Notes: generated by a model from the letters alone, not told the origin. A DNA stretch of 64,000 bases from Rhynchopus sp. YZ270_cl-10 (GCA_964035575.1 OZ037932.1:1-64000); one strand, 5' to 3'. Positions 41,233-51,781 are shown, numbered from the stretch's first letter. Translations and numbers: made by a program.

Positions 41233-41868
41233 CAGGGTTTCCGCCAAGGGGGACCGGGGGGGACCATGGACCCCCCCAAGAAAAATGGGGTTTTGGAGGT
41301 TGTAGATGATCCCCCGTGGTCATGCGACCCCACCGTGCAGAGCATTTGGCTCGCTGTGCCAGAAGAAGTGGAAGAAAAAGGGGGTGGTGCAATCTTTTAA
41401 AAAAAGGGTAAAAGTAGCGTACCGTGCGCCTGCGGCGCTGTGTTGCTAGCTATGTGATATTGATATACTTCCATCGATACTTCCGTGCATTGCCCCTTTT
41501 TCTAAGGAGGCTTCGGTGCAAACGACGGGTAGTTATTACATGTTCCCACTGCAGCACTGTAATGACTGTAGCACCATACAATAGAAAAAGCAAACACCAT
41601 TACCCTCCACTCTCACAGGACCCCTTACCTTGTTAAGCTTCCACCCCCGACCTCCAAACAAACCACCTCTACCAGACAACACAGCTGTGAAGCTTGACAT
41701 GGCTGCTATCAAACCTGGTGCACCCTTCGCCTCTCCACTCTGTGGCCTGCAGGGAGGCGCGCGCGAAGCGCGCGACGACCGCTTTTGCGGGGAGAAAAAT
41801 TTTTTTTGAGGGGTCTTTTTGATGGTCCCCCCCAATTCCTGAAACCCCAAATCCTGGCGGAAACCCTG
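41233..41868. mobile_element. hAT-like non-autonomous element, 636 bp
   Basis: The terminal inverted repeats CAGGGTTTCCGCCA (41233) and TGGCGGAAACCCTG (41868) have hAT-style CAGGG ends. No convincing 8-bp duplication is visible (TTGACAAA against CAAATTTA). The interior carries the GCGCCTGCGGCGC palindrome (about 41424) and the GCGCGC-gaa-GCGCGC palindrome (about 41758). Confidence 0.75.
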
Positions 41869-42340
41869 CAAATTTAAAAAAAAAAAACAAAAAAAAAAAG
41901 TTGAAAGATGACTATGCCTCACGTTGCATGCAACATCTTAAAACAAATTGTATTATTTTTTTTTCTTTTTCGCATAATTGTGCAGTACTTCAGACGCTAC
42001 ATCTAATTATCGATGAAACCAACAGAACAACTCAAAATGATAAAGAGGCTTTTTTTAGAACCACGTTTACCCTACAAAAAGCTGCTCATCTGTGATCGCT
42101 CACCCCACCAATTAGACCTTCTAAAAGAATCTAGCGCCCAAAAGAAAGGACATACACATTCTTGACAAGAATTAAAAGAGAGAAAAAAAACATGACAAAA
42201 AATACATAGGGGGCAAATGGTAAAGGAAAATGTGTGGGTAGTGACCTCAAAAACAACACAAACTGCCAAACTCTCGTTAAGAAAGTCTCGAGATTTCTAT
42301 GGCAAAAAAGTAGTTGTTGTTTTTTTTTTTTGGGGGGGGG

Positions 42341-42374
42341 GTATTAGTGTAGACACCGGATGAACTCCACTATA
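42341..42374. repeat. Module A hairpin repeat, shortened
   Basis: GTATTAGTGTAGACACC, then GGATGAACTCCACTATAT. Two or three bases are missing from the GAG segment, but the outer AGTG/CACT stem remains. Confidence 0.65.
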
Positions 42375-42984
42375 TATTTTTTTTCTTTTCAATCTTCGGG
42401 ACTGAAAAGCAGAGGGGAAAAGATCCTCATCCTTAGTGACAAAATGAGATATCTTCGTAACACAAAACGAAAAAATTATCTTTGCGGCAAAAAGAAAAAA
42501 AAGAAAAATGGACAAACAACAGTTGTTAATCGCCCCCCCCTTTCTTTTTCCGCATTTAAAGTTTCCTCAAAAAGGTCAAATGAAATCAAAACCTTTGTTT
42601 TTTTTTTTTGTTGGGACCAACAATCGCCTACTGAGCCTCTTCTGTGCCTAATATCACTCAAAAAAGGGTCTTCTTTTGAAGGAAAAAAGTGCACGACTCG
42701 GATGACTCTACAAACCGCTGTCTCTACCACACCAAAAATAAATGTAAAGAAAATAAGAAATTGACAGTGCAGAACGCCTCACCGGACAAACCGGATGGGC
42801 CAAAAAACGAATGAAATTGATAACGCACCGGCACCTTGGATGCAGGGACGTGGCAAAAAAAAGAAAATAGTGGGGTAGGTAAAATTGTTTTCGTTGCACA
42901 ATCCTCCTGTTTGAGGGATGATTGGCGACCGTACCCATAACTATTTCTCCTTTAAAGCAAGCTTCGTAGGAATAAAAAGAAACG

Positions 42985-43010
42985 AGATGAAGAATGTGTC
43001 TTACACATCT
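42985..43010. repeat. Family J hairpin
   Basis: AGATG precedes ATGTGT-ctt-ACACAT, followed by CT. The inner stem is 6 bp and perfect; the outer AGATG could alternatively pair with CATCT. Confidence 0.6.
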
Positions 43011-43098
43011 AACACAAACATCAAAAAGAAAGCTCTTAACTTAAAAGACGAATATGCCTCTCGTACACACACCTCTTTAAAGAAAAAAGGGTAAAGAT

Positions 43099-43136
43099 AA
43101 GATGCTCCCCAGCCTCTGCTGCAGACGAGTCATCTT
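43099..43136. repeat. Family A two-helix hairpin
   Basis: AAGATG pairs perfectly with CATCTT, where most copies have CACCTT with an A-C mismatch. CAGC-ctct-GCTG replaces the usual inner stem. Confidence 0.7.
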
Positions 43137-43348
43137 GGAAAAAAAATGGCGCACGGCCACAATAGGGGAAAGACAATTAGAATGAAGGAAAGATGAGCCC
43201 GAATAAAAAGGGGCGGGGTAATGGAGAAGGGGGAAGAGGGGGAAGGGGGCGAAAGTTTTATTTTGTTCTGTGTGTGTGAAAGGAAGGGGGGGGGAGATAT
43301 GAGAGGAAAGAGAGTGAAGAACTTTATGACATTTTTTTGATAAATTGT

Positions 43349-43399
43349 TGGAGTAGTGTAGTTGCTCGGGTTGTGTTGCCACAGTTTGTGCAATCTCCA
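43349..43399. repeat. Module B hairpin repeat
   Basis: TGGAG/CTCCA, TTGC/GCAA and TGTG/CACA pairs are all present. The middle reads CTCGGG instead of CCTCGG. Confidence 0.75.
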
Positions 43400-43641
43400 C
43401 TGTCACCGTCGTTTTTTTTTTGTTGCCTTGACGTTTTGATAAATGCTGGAACACACATATACCCCCTCTCTGGTCTTGAAAGTCTTGAAAGGGGCAAAAA
43501 CAGAAGAAGAATCTAACGAAAACTTTGAAAAAGTGTTGATGAACGTTTCTTCTTGGCCCAAAAACCCCCCCTTTTTTATTCATTCTTTTCTTTGAGAAAA
43601 ATCTGCTCAAAAAGGGGGACTAAAAATAAGAGAACATTTGC

Positions 43642-43676
43642 CAGGTGATAGAAGCCTTACTGTGCTAAGTCACCTG
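43642..43676. repeat. Family A two-helix hairpin, outer stem perfect
   Basis: CAGGTGA pairs perfectly with TCACCTG. Relative to the AAGATG/CACCTT copies, the A of the mismatch has become G, restoring the pair. The inner AGC/GCT pairing is short. Confidence 0.7.
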
Positions 43677-43746
43677 AGAAAAGGTGTGATACTGTGGGGG
43701 CGTTGAGAAAAGTTCAAACAAAAGTAGAGAAAAAAGCTCTCTAGAT

Positions 43747-44611
43747 TGGTGTGGCTAAATCCAGTACAAAAACAGTACAAAACAACTACAAAAGAAGTAC
43801 AAAAATTACACTTTATTTTTGGGGTGTTTTTTGCGAAAAATTATTTCCCTGTATAAACTTTTTGGGGGGTCGGAGTCGGGGGGTCGGGGGGAAATTTTTC
43901 TTTTTTGGCCCCCAAAAAATTGGGGGAAAATTTTTTTTTCTCGATTCTCGGGAGTCCGTGCGTGCTGTGATGGGGTCACTTTGCGCTGAGAAATGAGTAT
44001 TTTTGACCTAAAATGCATGTGTCAGTTTTTACAGGGCATTTTCAGGTTTAGTGTAAAATATGGTCAGCACTTGACCACTGAGGGTAAAGTGCAAAGTAAA
44101 CGTGGGGGCAGTTTGCATAGCTGCGAACTTTGCTGCATGTTGTGACCCCACCATTTTACGGACGGAGCTCGTAGAACCCAATGAGGAGTGAGAAAGAAGA
44201 AGGAAGCATGCAGCATGGCCAACGAAAAAAGTAGCGTACCGTGCGCCTGCGGCGCAAGATTGCAGCCCACCCTTTCCCATGACATAGTTCAGCACAAATG
44301 TGCAAATATAAGCGCAATTTTTTGAAATGTTGCGCACCGTGGCTTCGCCAGAAACTTTCGTTCTAGTAAAATACGTAGGTAAAATTTAACGGAACTGACG
44401 ATAATTACCAACGACAGTGCCAATTTATGTCGACATTTTTCAGAAATGTTGCGTACCGTGGCTTCGCCAGGAACTTTTGGGCCATGACTTGGGGCGATTG
44501 GGAAAGTACGAATTGGTACCAATAATAAAAAAAACCCCCTTTTTTGGGTATACAAAAAAAATACAAAAGAAGTACAAAAATTACACTTTATTTTTGGAGT
44601 TAGCCACACCA
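43747..44611. mobile_element. 868-bp-family TIR element, copy 2, 5-bp duplication TAGAT
   Basis: TGGTGTGGCTAA starts at 43747, and TTAGCCACACCA ends at 44611. The duplication TAGAT is at 43742-43746 and 44612-44616. It differs from copy 1 (33690-34557) by a handful of substitutions and small indels, so the two shared a very recent ancestor. The different target duplications prove separate insertions rather than segmental duplication. Confidence 0.93.
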
Positions 44612-44995
44612 TAGATTGTTTCTTTTTGTTGTTGTAATTTTTGTTTAAAGGCCCTTGAGGCTTAACCATCTCTCAATTTACGGGAGTTTTGTTTTTGTTT
44701 TCCTCACAAAAAGAGAGGTCTAGTTTTTTTTTTTCTGTCAATACCCCACTGCAAACAGTAGGAGCAATGGTGGGGGAGGAGGGAGGGGACCACTGTACAG
44801 ACAGGTACCAGGACGAGCTACACGTTTTTTTATTTTTTGTATTTTTTGCAGCTCAAAAATCACAAAATAAAGGGTTTTGTCCATTATGTGTGCAAAAGGG
44901 TGCCTTTCTGATAAAAGGCTCGGACGGCACATCACGTATATGGTTTGAAAAAGAGTTGTGTGATAGGGAGGATATGTGATAAAACACCCTCGTGT

Positions 44996-45123
44996 GTTGT
45001 GTACAGGCCTGCGGAAACTCTGTTTTTTTTTGCTATTTGCTGTCTTTCCTCTCAAGAGGTGGGCTCTGTACAGTCACCCACAACCACTAAGGGCTACATC
45101 CATTTCGTGGTTTACATCTTGAA
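44996..45123. repeat. Dispersed repeat family F, copy 1
   Basis: The diagnostic end is CTACATCCATTTCGTGG then TTTACATC, preceded by CCACAACCA. Related copies are at 60404-60516 and 63640-63728. Confidence 0.5.
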
Positions 45124-45152
45124 ATAAAGTGAAGTTGCAAATGGTAGTCATG

Positions 45153-45206
45153 GATGCAGGCATCTCCGACTGACCCACCGTACGATTCCAGCAATACGAT
45201 GAAATA
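45153..45206. repeat. Dispersed repeat family 2, copy 4
   Basis: GATGCAGGCATCTCCGACTG, then ACCCACCGTACGATTCCAGC. The 3' part has diverged to AATACGATGAAA. Confidence 0.6.
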
Positions 45207-45958
45207 AAAAAAAAAAACAGGTCAGACAATGACAGAATTGACAGAGCTAGATAGACATCTAGAAGAGGGTGACCAAAAAAAAGGAAAGATTTTGACAACA
45301 ACAAAAAAAGGCCGCAAACAGACAAAAGAAAAAGAATGCTTGGAATGTGCTAACGACTAAGAAAGAAAGGGCTCGTTGTTGTGCTTTGTTTTTGCTTGTT
45401 TTTTTCTGTTTTCCAGGGTCCTGTTTTGGGTTTCTGATTTTTTTCCTGGTTCTTTTTTTGTTTTTGTTTTGTTTTGAACAATGGTGTTGTATTTTTATTC
45501 GAAATATCGAGGAGGGTGTGAATTGATCTAAAAGGCCCGCAAATAGAACAACAGAGAGGAGTGGAAAGGTAAAAAAAAGGCGGGGGTTGATGTTGTATTA
45601 ATTTGATGGTTTGTTTCTTGCTGCCGTCAGGCAGGTCTTCACTGTTAGTATTATTTTTTTTCCTTTTTTTAGTAGGGGCGAAGTAGTAGGTTGTGTACGT
45701 GGCAATGTTTGTTTTTTCTTGTTGTATAATTTTTGTATACACAACTTCACAATTTATTTTCTTCACTTCAACCATCAGAAATGTTCTGCCGACAAAAAAA
45801 AAAAGCGAAACTGAACGTGCAGACACCTCTGAGATGCCGACCCCCTCTGACATACATGACAACCTAAAATGATTAAGATATTTCAATCGAAAGATGGAGT
45901 TTTTTGTCCATCAGCGTCGTCTCCTCTTTTGAAGAAAAAACCTAAAAAGAAAGAGTTG

Positions 45959-46003
45959 AAACGTAAAGCAGCTCGGTCGTGCTCATGCAAAGGGTGGAAC
46001 GTT
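45959..46003. repeat. Family D hairpin, copy 1
   Basis: The core GCAGCTCGGTCGTGCTCATG is flanked by AACGT and AACGTT, which pair; inside, GCA pairs with TGC. The second copy is at 51782. Confidence 0.65.
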
Positions 46004-46023
46004 CGAACAAAGAAAAGGTTATT

Positions 46024-46057
46024 AAGATGAACCCAAACCTCTCGACTACTTCACCTT
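46024..46057. repeat. Family A hairpin
   Basis: AAGATG/CACCTT outer stem with GAACCCAAACCTCTCGACTA between. The inner stem is decayed. It lies 19 nt before a family C hairpin. Confidence 0.6.
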
Positions 46058-46076
46058 GAAGAAAGAGAAGTTGAAA

Positions 46077-46118
46077 AGTGCAAACACATCACCATTCAAA
46101 TCGGTGGATGCAGGCACT
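46077..46118. repeat. Family C two-helix hairpin, best example
   Basis: AGTGC-aaaca-CATCACC-attcaaatc-GGTGGATG-cag-GCACT. The outer stem is 5 bp, the inner stem 7 bp with one bulged base, and the internal loop is asymmetric. Confidence 0.78.
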
Positions 46119-47261
46119 GAAAAAAAAATAAAGGTTGGGACAGATGATTTTAAGCTTTTTAGTGTAGTCACTACGGTCATCCAACAAATAAAAAAACAGG
46201 TATTGTCGGGGTTAAAGGGTAAGATTTGCACACTGGTGTCGTTCGATTTAGTTTGTATTTAAATGGGTGGATGAAACTTTAGTCTGAGTATAGAAAGGGG
46301 AGGGTAGATGAACAGAACAGGGTTTTGATGTGCAAAAAATCGACATCAAAAAAATTGAAAACTGAGAAAGAACATGTCCGCCTTGTACTGTTGCGGCTAT
46401 TTTGTTGTATGGACAATCGCATCGGGTGGAAAAAAAGGAGTAAAAAAGGAAGGAGAAAAAGTTGGTCGGATGAACCTAAGCCTCATTGGGTCTTGGTCAT
46501 ATTCAACCAAAAAAACACATTTTTGTCTGATTCAGGGTTAAAAAAATGGGCTGTTTTCGCAAGAAAAGAATACAGAGAAAGTCAGAGTATCTTTGTTCAC
46601 GGGGTGTTGGGGTTTTTTTTTGGGGGGGAAAGGATAATTGACAGAACCTGGCGTAACCACATAAATAACCCGTTTATGGTTCTTAACTCAATGGTGTGTC
46701 TAAACACCTCGTGACTTTAGTCGGGATAAAGAAAGGCGGTACGCTGTCTGCAGGTTTGTCTCGGAACTTTGGAAGTTGTTTTGTGGAGAAAAAAAAATGT
46801 TGAGGAGAAAGAAAAAATGGCAGATGAACGTTACGTCACCAGAAAAGGATTATGTATACACACACGGTGGTCAGTTTTATGTGGGAGAGCGTCAAAAAGT
46901 GGACGAAAATACTGGTTGAGAATTGCTCTCCCAAAAAACGACGTTTTTCTGCTCAAACTGGCCACCGTGACAACTTTAGAAGAATAATTGCTTCGTCATG
47001 GGTCCGACATTGTTCGGACAACACATTCTTGAAAGAAAAAAAAAAGGAAACAAAATGTTTGGAAAACATAAAAAGCATTGAAACCCTGAAGGTTCGGAAG
47101 ATGTCTATACAGCCTCGTTGCTGAGGGACGACGTTTCAATAACGACACTCAAATTAGATCGAACAAAAAAGATGTGGAAAAAAAAAACTAAAGAAAAACG
47201 GTTGCGATCCAGAGAGCCAAAGAATAAAGAATAATAACGGAAAAAGGGAAAAAAGCTTCAT

Positions 47262-47282
47262 AAGATGATCCTTAATCACCTT
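47262..47282. repeat. Family A minimal hairpin
   Basis: AAGATG-atccttaat-CACCTT. The inner stem is deleted; the outer stem and the flanking TTCAT remain. Confidence 0.55.
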
Positions 47283-47366
47283 AAGCGGAGCGTAGGGTAC
47301 TCCTCCCGTTCACAGGGCCAAGGCAGCACTGTTGGTTTATCTTTTTTTTTTTTTGAAAGCTTGGTT

Positions 47367-47404
47367 GTATTAGTGTAGACACCCGAGGATAAACTCCACT
47401 ATAC
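47367..47404. repeat. Module A hairpin repeat
   Basis: GTATTAGTG/CACTATAC, preceded by GAAAGCTTGGTT. One change (GATAAA for GATGAA) lies in the loop. Confidence 0.75.
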
Positions 47405-48037
47405 AAAAATTTTTTTATTGGTAGTTTGTTCAGTGCAGCTTTCAGACAGCCCTGGCCATATCAAGAAAACCTACCAGATGGCTCTATCAGAGAGAACGGA
47501 GGCGGGAAACAATAATACAGCAAGACAACCAACTGTTGAACATAGGTGGGGGTAAAAAAGATGGTATCCGAATATCCCAGTCATACAATTGGGGTAAAAA
47601 ACCCTCCTTAGTTTTGAAATCCCAAAACCCACCTGACGTTTTTACCCCACCACCGGTGTTTGTTGTCTTACTGTATTATTGTTTCCCTCTTGCCTCTTGT
47701 TCCCCAACAATATATCAAAAAAAAAAAAAAAACATGAAAGAAAGAAAGAAGTATGTTAGATTCATGCACTTTCAAGTCAGGTGAACAGAAAGCATCGTTT
47801 GCAACTCATACTCGCACCCTTATTCTTGGGTTCTTCTAGAGTAAAAGACGTGCAAAACAAAAAATGAACCATTCGTGTACACGCACATCTAAACAAAAGT
47901 TTGGAAGGTGACCCTACACCTCGGCCACGCTGCCTAACAAAAGAACTTCACTGGCATGAACGTCTTTTGAGCAGAAAGACATCATGGAGAGAAACAACAC
48001 TGGGTAAAACAATAAAAATAATTTTTTTCCCCCCTTT

Positions 48038-48093
48038 GGTGTTCCGGAGGGGGCCTATATTGACATGTCCTTGACAGGGGTTTCAGGAACACC
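48038..48093. repeat. Family I miniature palindromic element
   Basis: GGTGTTCC and GGAACACC bracket GGAGGGGGCCTATATTGACA, then TGTCCTTGACAGG. A related copy is at 49587-49652, and longer GGTGTTACCG versions are at 33599 and 35570. Confidence 0.65.
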
Positions 48094-48684
48094 TTTGGGT
48101 TCACTACATTTTCCCTAGAATGCAATCTCATTTATTTTTGAGAAATCTGAAAACAGGGTCAACACTTTTTCTGGGAAAAGCATGGATGAGACCCTGATTC
48201 CGGGTATTCGGGAGTAGTCTTGTGGAAATCGCAATACATAAAAAAGATCTTAACGTACACAACGGACGTTGTTCTAGAAACGGAGGGTAAAAAAAAATCG
48301 CGAATGGTAAATGGGGAAAGAGGTTGAAAAGTTGGAACGCTTCCTCACCCCCAGATCGCACCTTTATTGTTTTTTTTTTTTTGAAAAATATACAAAACTC
48401 CCCTCGAAATTGTTCAAGAACTGAGAGAAGAAAAAACCCAAACCCTCCCAGACCAAATGGTCTAACCTGTTGTATTGATACAGTGGGGAGAAGTGAGAAG
48501 CAATCGTCTTCGCGAATACTAAAATAGTTCCTGAGATATGTCAAGTGTCATGACCCCGGGAGAAAAAAATATTGTATTGTTGTTTGTAGACTTTACAAAA
48601 GAAAAAAATATACACAAATCAATAATTATGTATACTGGAGCTTGGAGAAAAATAATTAAAAGACAAAAACTAAGAAAAGTTTAT

Positions 48685-48719
48685 AAGATGAACCTAAGCC
48701 TCTCGTGCTTAGTCACCTT
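48685..48719. repeat. Family A two-helix hairpin, reference copy
   Basis: AAGATG-aac-CTAAGC-ctctcgt-GCTTAG-t-CACCTT. The inner stem is perfect; the outer stem has one A-C mismatch that is repaired in opposite ways in the copies at 43099 and 43642. Confidence 0.78.
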
Positions 48720-49094
48720 GATCACATTCGGTATCAGCATCAGCTGCGTGGGTTTCCACAAACTAATGAAAACAAATTCATAATGAAAAGAAAAGATGGC
48801 CTCGGACTACGGTGCCAAGCATAGTTCTGTATTTCATTCGTGGAGAGCACAGAACCTTGCCAATGTGGAGCGGATAAAGTGTACCAACCAAGTGAACCTT
48901 CCTCATGCACACACCTCATCCCTTCACTCTGTGTGCAAAAAATATCACTTGCCGGTCCCTCACCCTGTCTTGTCGTCGTTTGATGTGTTGAGGCTTCACA
49001 CGCACACTATCTCACTCCTGTTGGGTTGAGTGAACGACGTGACACTTTCCGCTCACAAAGTAGTGTTAAAAAATGAACTGGAGAACTGAAGAAA

Positions 49095-49131
49095 AAAGGA
49101 TCCTTAACCTCGAGGTTGTTTGGTCACCTTT
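49095..49131. repeat. Family A-related hairpin
   Basis: AAAGG pairs with CCTTT, and the inner AACCTCGAGGTT is self-complementary. It keeps the family words GATCCTTAACCTC and GTCACCTTTGG. Confidence 0.6.
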
Positions 49132-49586
49132 GGTCCAGATAAACATGATTTTCGCAATTGCAAAAAAGAAGTAAAAAAACATGACGTTCATTTTCTGACA
49201 GAGATAAAAAAAAGTAGCCCAAGGTGACGTGGCTCACCCCACAATAAAGCGTTTTTTTGTACTTCTTTGTGTTTCAAAAAAAAGGTGATTTTTTCACAAA
49301 AAAAAAGTTTCTTCGCAATTTTTCACGAAAAACACCACAAAAATGAAGCGTATTTTTGTACTTCTTTTTTGTGGTACAAAAGCGGGGATATGATGCCACA
49401 CCCCAAGAACGAAGGTCTAAAAAGGGGATTGGGATTGTACCCCGAAAATGAGATTCGACCTAACCTCCACTCGAGGAGATGGGAGAGAAGGGGTAGCTCA
49501 AAACAGCAGAAGGAAAAACACGGTATTTTGTGTTTTCTATAAATATGCAAGAAAGAGAGAGGAGAAAAGATAACACACATTACACT

Positions 49587-49652
49587 GGTGTTCCGGAGGG
49601 GGCCTATATGACATGTCCTTGACATGTCCTCGACAGTTGTCCCCGTAACACC
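49587..49652. repeat. Family I miniature palindromic element, copy 2
   Basis: GGTGTTCCGGAGGGGGCC at the left and GTAACACC at the right, with two TGACATGTCC units between. Confidence 0.6.
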
Positions 49653-49688
49653 ATCCACAATAATAAAAAGAAAGCGCAAATGAAGCTG

Positions 49689-49736
49689 AAGGATAACCTT
49701 TAAGACATTGTACAGTGCTTAGTCCTTAGTTACCTT
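49689..49736. repeat. Family A-related hairpin
   Basis: AAGG-a-TAAC pairs with GTTACCTT, giving an 8-bp stem with one bulge. The TGCTTAGT segment of family A is retained inside. Confidence 0.6.
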
Positions 49737-49770
49737 GAAATGAAAGAAGGAAAGCAACGTTAAAAAATGA

Positions 49771-49795
49771 AGATATATTACGTGCGTACACATCT
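49771..49795. repeat. Family J two-helix hairpin
   Basis: AGAT-atat-TACG-tg-CGTA-cac-ATCT. This parallels the 60326 copy in layout. Confidence 0.6.
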
Positions 49796-50156
49796 AAAGA
49801 AAAGAAGCTGCTACCCTGCAGACAAACAGGGTGTCAACAAATGGGGGAAAAGGTTGTGTAAAAATAAAGGAGAGAAAAATGAAAAAAGGAATCCTGATCA
49901 TTTTGACAAAACTACATAAAGAGAGACATTCACACACTTTCTACTCAGGAACAGAAAGCACGGAGGGATGTACCAAAGTACTCAAAAAAAAAAGACACAA
50001 AAGGCAGCAGTGCTTCACCTCCTTGGGAAGGCCTTTTTGACCAATACCGAATAACAAACACTAAGCAAAAAAAAAGCAACAAATACAACAAAAATCCTTA
50101 CTCACCCTCGGGGGAACACCTCTCCTCCCCTCAACACCTTTTTTCCCCCTACACCT

Positions 50157-51542
50157 TCACACCTGCCCGCAAATAAATGTGGTGGAGGAGCTCGCTCTGG
50201 GACGTGGTGAAGCAATACCACGTCCCATGCCGTCGATCAACCCTGTTCTGGGTGTTTGTGGCGACCTTGGTGTGAGTGGGGAGAGCGGCAGAGCACCTGA
50301 ACGTGGTGTGGCAGGCATGAGCGACGTGCCTAGGGGCGTGACCGCAGCACGCTGCGATGCGTACGTCGCACTGAGCGCTGTCACCTTAGGCGACACGACA
50401 GGGTGGCGTTCGAAGGAGAGCGTGTCCATCATGCCTGCCCTCCCTCCACCTCCACCTCCACGCCCACGCCCAGGCGACACTAATGTGTTTGCGTAGCGCC
50501 GCTTTGTGCTTGACAGAGGCGAGTCGTCTTCTGCACGAAGCCGTTCACTCGGAGACCGACTCACAACAAGAATACTGTCGACAGGAACACCTTCTGGGGT
50601 CTGCCACAGCTCGACGTCGTGCGGCCAGTTCGTCTCCTCTGACGCTGTGGCGAGCACTGTGTTACCTGTGGTGGGCTCGTCGTCGTCGATGCGTTGTATC
50701 TCCCAGCACCCTGTTGTGCCCATGCAGATTAGGATGCTGTCGTCCTCGCTGTTCCCCCAGCAGGGACGCCCGCTGCCGGAGGGGACGCGCACGTAGTCGC
50801 CGTTGACGTCCTTCAGCTCTGCGTCGGAGCAGGCTATGCGGAGCTCCTGTGGACGGTGTTCGGAGCCGGTCAACGGGCTCTTCGGGCTGCCTGCGCTCTT
50901 CGGGCTGGACGCAACGTCGTCGAAGCGGTCGATGGAGATGCCACTCACCCTGCGCCGCCGTGGTGCGTCCAACGTAAAGTCGTGCAGCCTCTGTTCCCGT
51001 GGTGTCCTCGCAGCCTCCTTCGGCGACAGCGAGTCCAGCGAGATGCTCCCCTCAATGCTCAAAAGAGAGTTCTTGCACGCATCCTTCAGACTGCTCCGCG
51101 GGTACTTCAAATCGCTTGCCGTGCGCCTCCTTGCCACAGGGATGGCCTCCTCGTCGTCCACCTCTGAACACTCCGCAGGCTCCAACGGCGCAAGCAAGGG
51201 GGTCACCGTGGCGTTCCGTGGGGTCACCGGACGAGAGTACTTTTCGATCTCCTCCTTGGTCAGATGCACGGGCGTTCGCTCATTCTTATGAAGCTTCCCG
51301 ACACGGAACCACACAAACGTTGCCAGCACCACAGCAAGCACAACCACACCAAGCACCACTGCGACCATCCATCGACTCTTCGTCTCCGGCTCCGAGAAAG
51401 GCACCTCCGTGACCACAGGCGCAGTAGGCGGGCTGGGGGGGAGGGGCGTAACGACACTCGGTGGGTCTGTTTCACCTCTGCAGACAGAGAGAGCGAGGAG
51501 GAGAAGGACGTAGAACAGAAGTGGTGCGGAGAGGGGTGCCAT
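50157..51542 (-). CDS. Single-pass membrane protein with large cytosolic tail
   Basis: The frame encodes 461 aa from the ATG at 51542. A signal peptide (LLFYVLLLLALSVCRG, 1-23) and a short proline-rich ectodomain precede a membrane segment at about 58-80 (VAVVLGVVVLAVVLATFVWF). The cytosolic part is basic and rich in S/T-P and RRRTAS-type sites, suggesting phosphorylation. At about 236-320 is a compact domain with VNGDYVRV, GRPCWGN, CWEIQR and ELWQTPEG. It resembles the VNGxY...W module that recurs in many protist proteins, for which I know no firm function. The C-terminus is Pro/Arg-rich and disordered. A sensor or adaptor role is possible. It ends FICGQV; the CAG|GTGTGA there could be a weak donor, so a further exon is not excluded. 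Confidence 0.78.
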   Translation of the reverse strand: MAPLSAPLLFYVLLLLALSVCRGETDPPSVVTPLPPSPPTAPVVTEVPFSEPETKSRWMVAVVLGVVVLAVVLATFVWFRVGKLHKNERTPVHLTKEEIEKYSRPVTPRNATVTPLLAPLEPAECSEVDDEEAIPVARRRTASDLKYPRSSLKDACKNSLLSIEGSISLDSLSPKEAARTPREQRLHDFTLDAPRRRRVSGISIDRFDDVASSPKSAGSPKSPLTGSEHRPQELRIACSDAELKDVNGDYVRVPSGSGRPCWGNSEDDSILICMGTTGCWEIQRIDDDEPTTGNTVLATASEETNWPHDVELWQTPEGVPVDSILVVSRSPSERLRAEDDSPLSSTKRRYANTLVSPGRGRGGGGGGRAGMMDTLSFERHPVVSPKVTALSATYASQRAAVTPLGTSLMPATPRSGALPLSPLTPRSPQTPRTGLIDGMGRGIASPRPRASSSTTFICGQV

Positions 51543-51781
51543 TTTGTGTGGTCGTGTGTGTTGTTTTGGGGGGTCTTAACGTGCCCCTGTGTGTTGTTTG
51601 GTTTGGAAGAGATGATGTTTGGAAAGAAATGTGGATTTGGGTATCATCTCCCAAAGAGAAACGGCATCACAGATAGCAGTATCCGGATATATGGCGTTTC
51701 TCGTAACGTGGAGACTGCCACAGCACTAAGAAGCAAGGCAAGTCCCCAAGTAAAAAGAGTAGTTCAAATAAACTAAGTTGA

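Larger units (their letters stand above)
41869..43746. other. Gene desert, middle part
   Basis: No gene is supported. It holds module A (42341), module B (43349), a family J hairpin (42985) and family A hairpins (43099 and 43642), all bordered by A- or T-rich runs. Confidence 0.5.
44617..50156. other. Gene desert, right part, dense in short hairpins
   Basis: No ORF in these 5.5 kb is convincing. The segment is a mosaic of A- or T-rich sequence and about a dozen short structured repeats from families A, C, D, F, I and J and module A (listed separately). A partial family A copy lies at about 46468-46498 (GATGAACCTAAGCCTC), and a minimal AGGTG/CACCT hairpin at 47906-47921. Confidence 0.5.

Noticed and set aside
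41233-41868. 8-bp target duplication for this hAT-like element
   Set aside because: The flanks TTGACAAA and CAAATTTA do not match, so only the TIR evidence is used.
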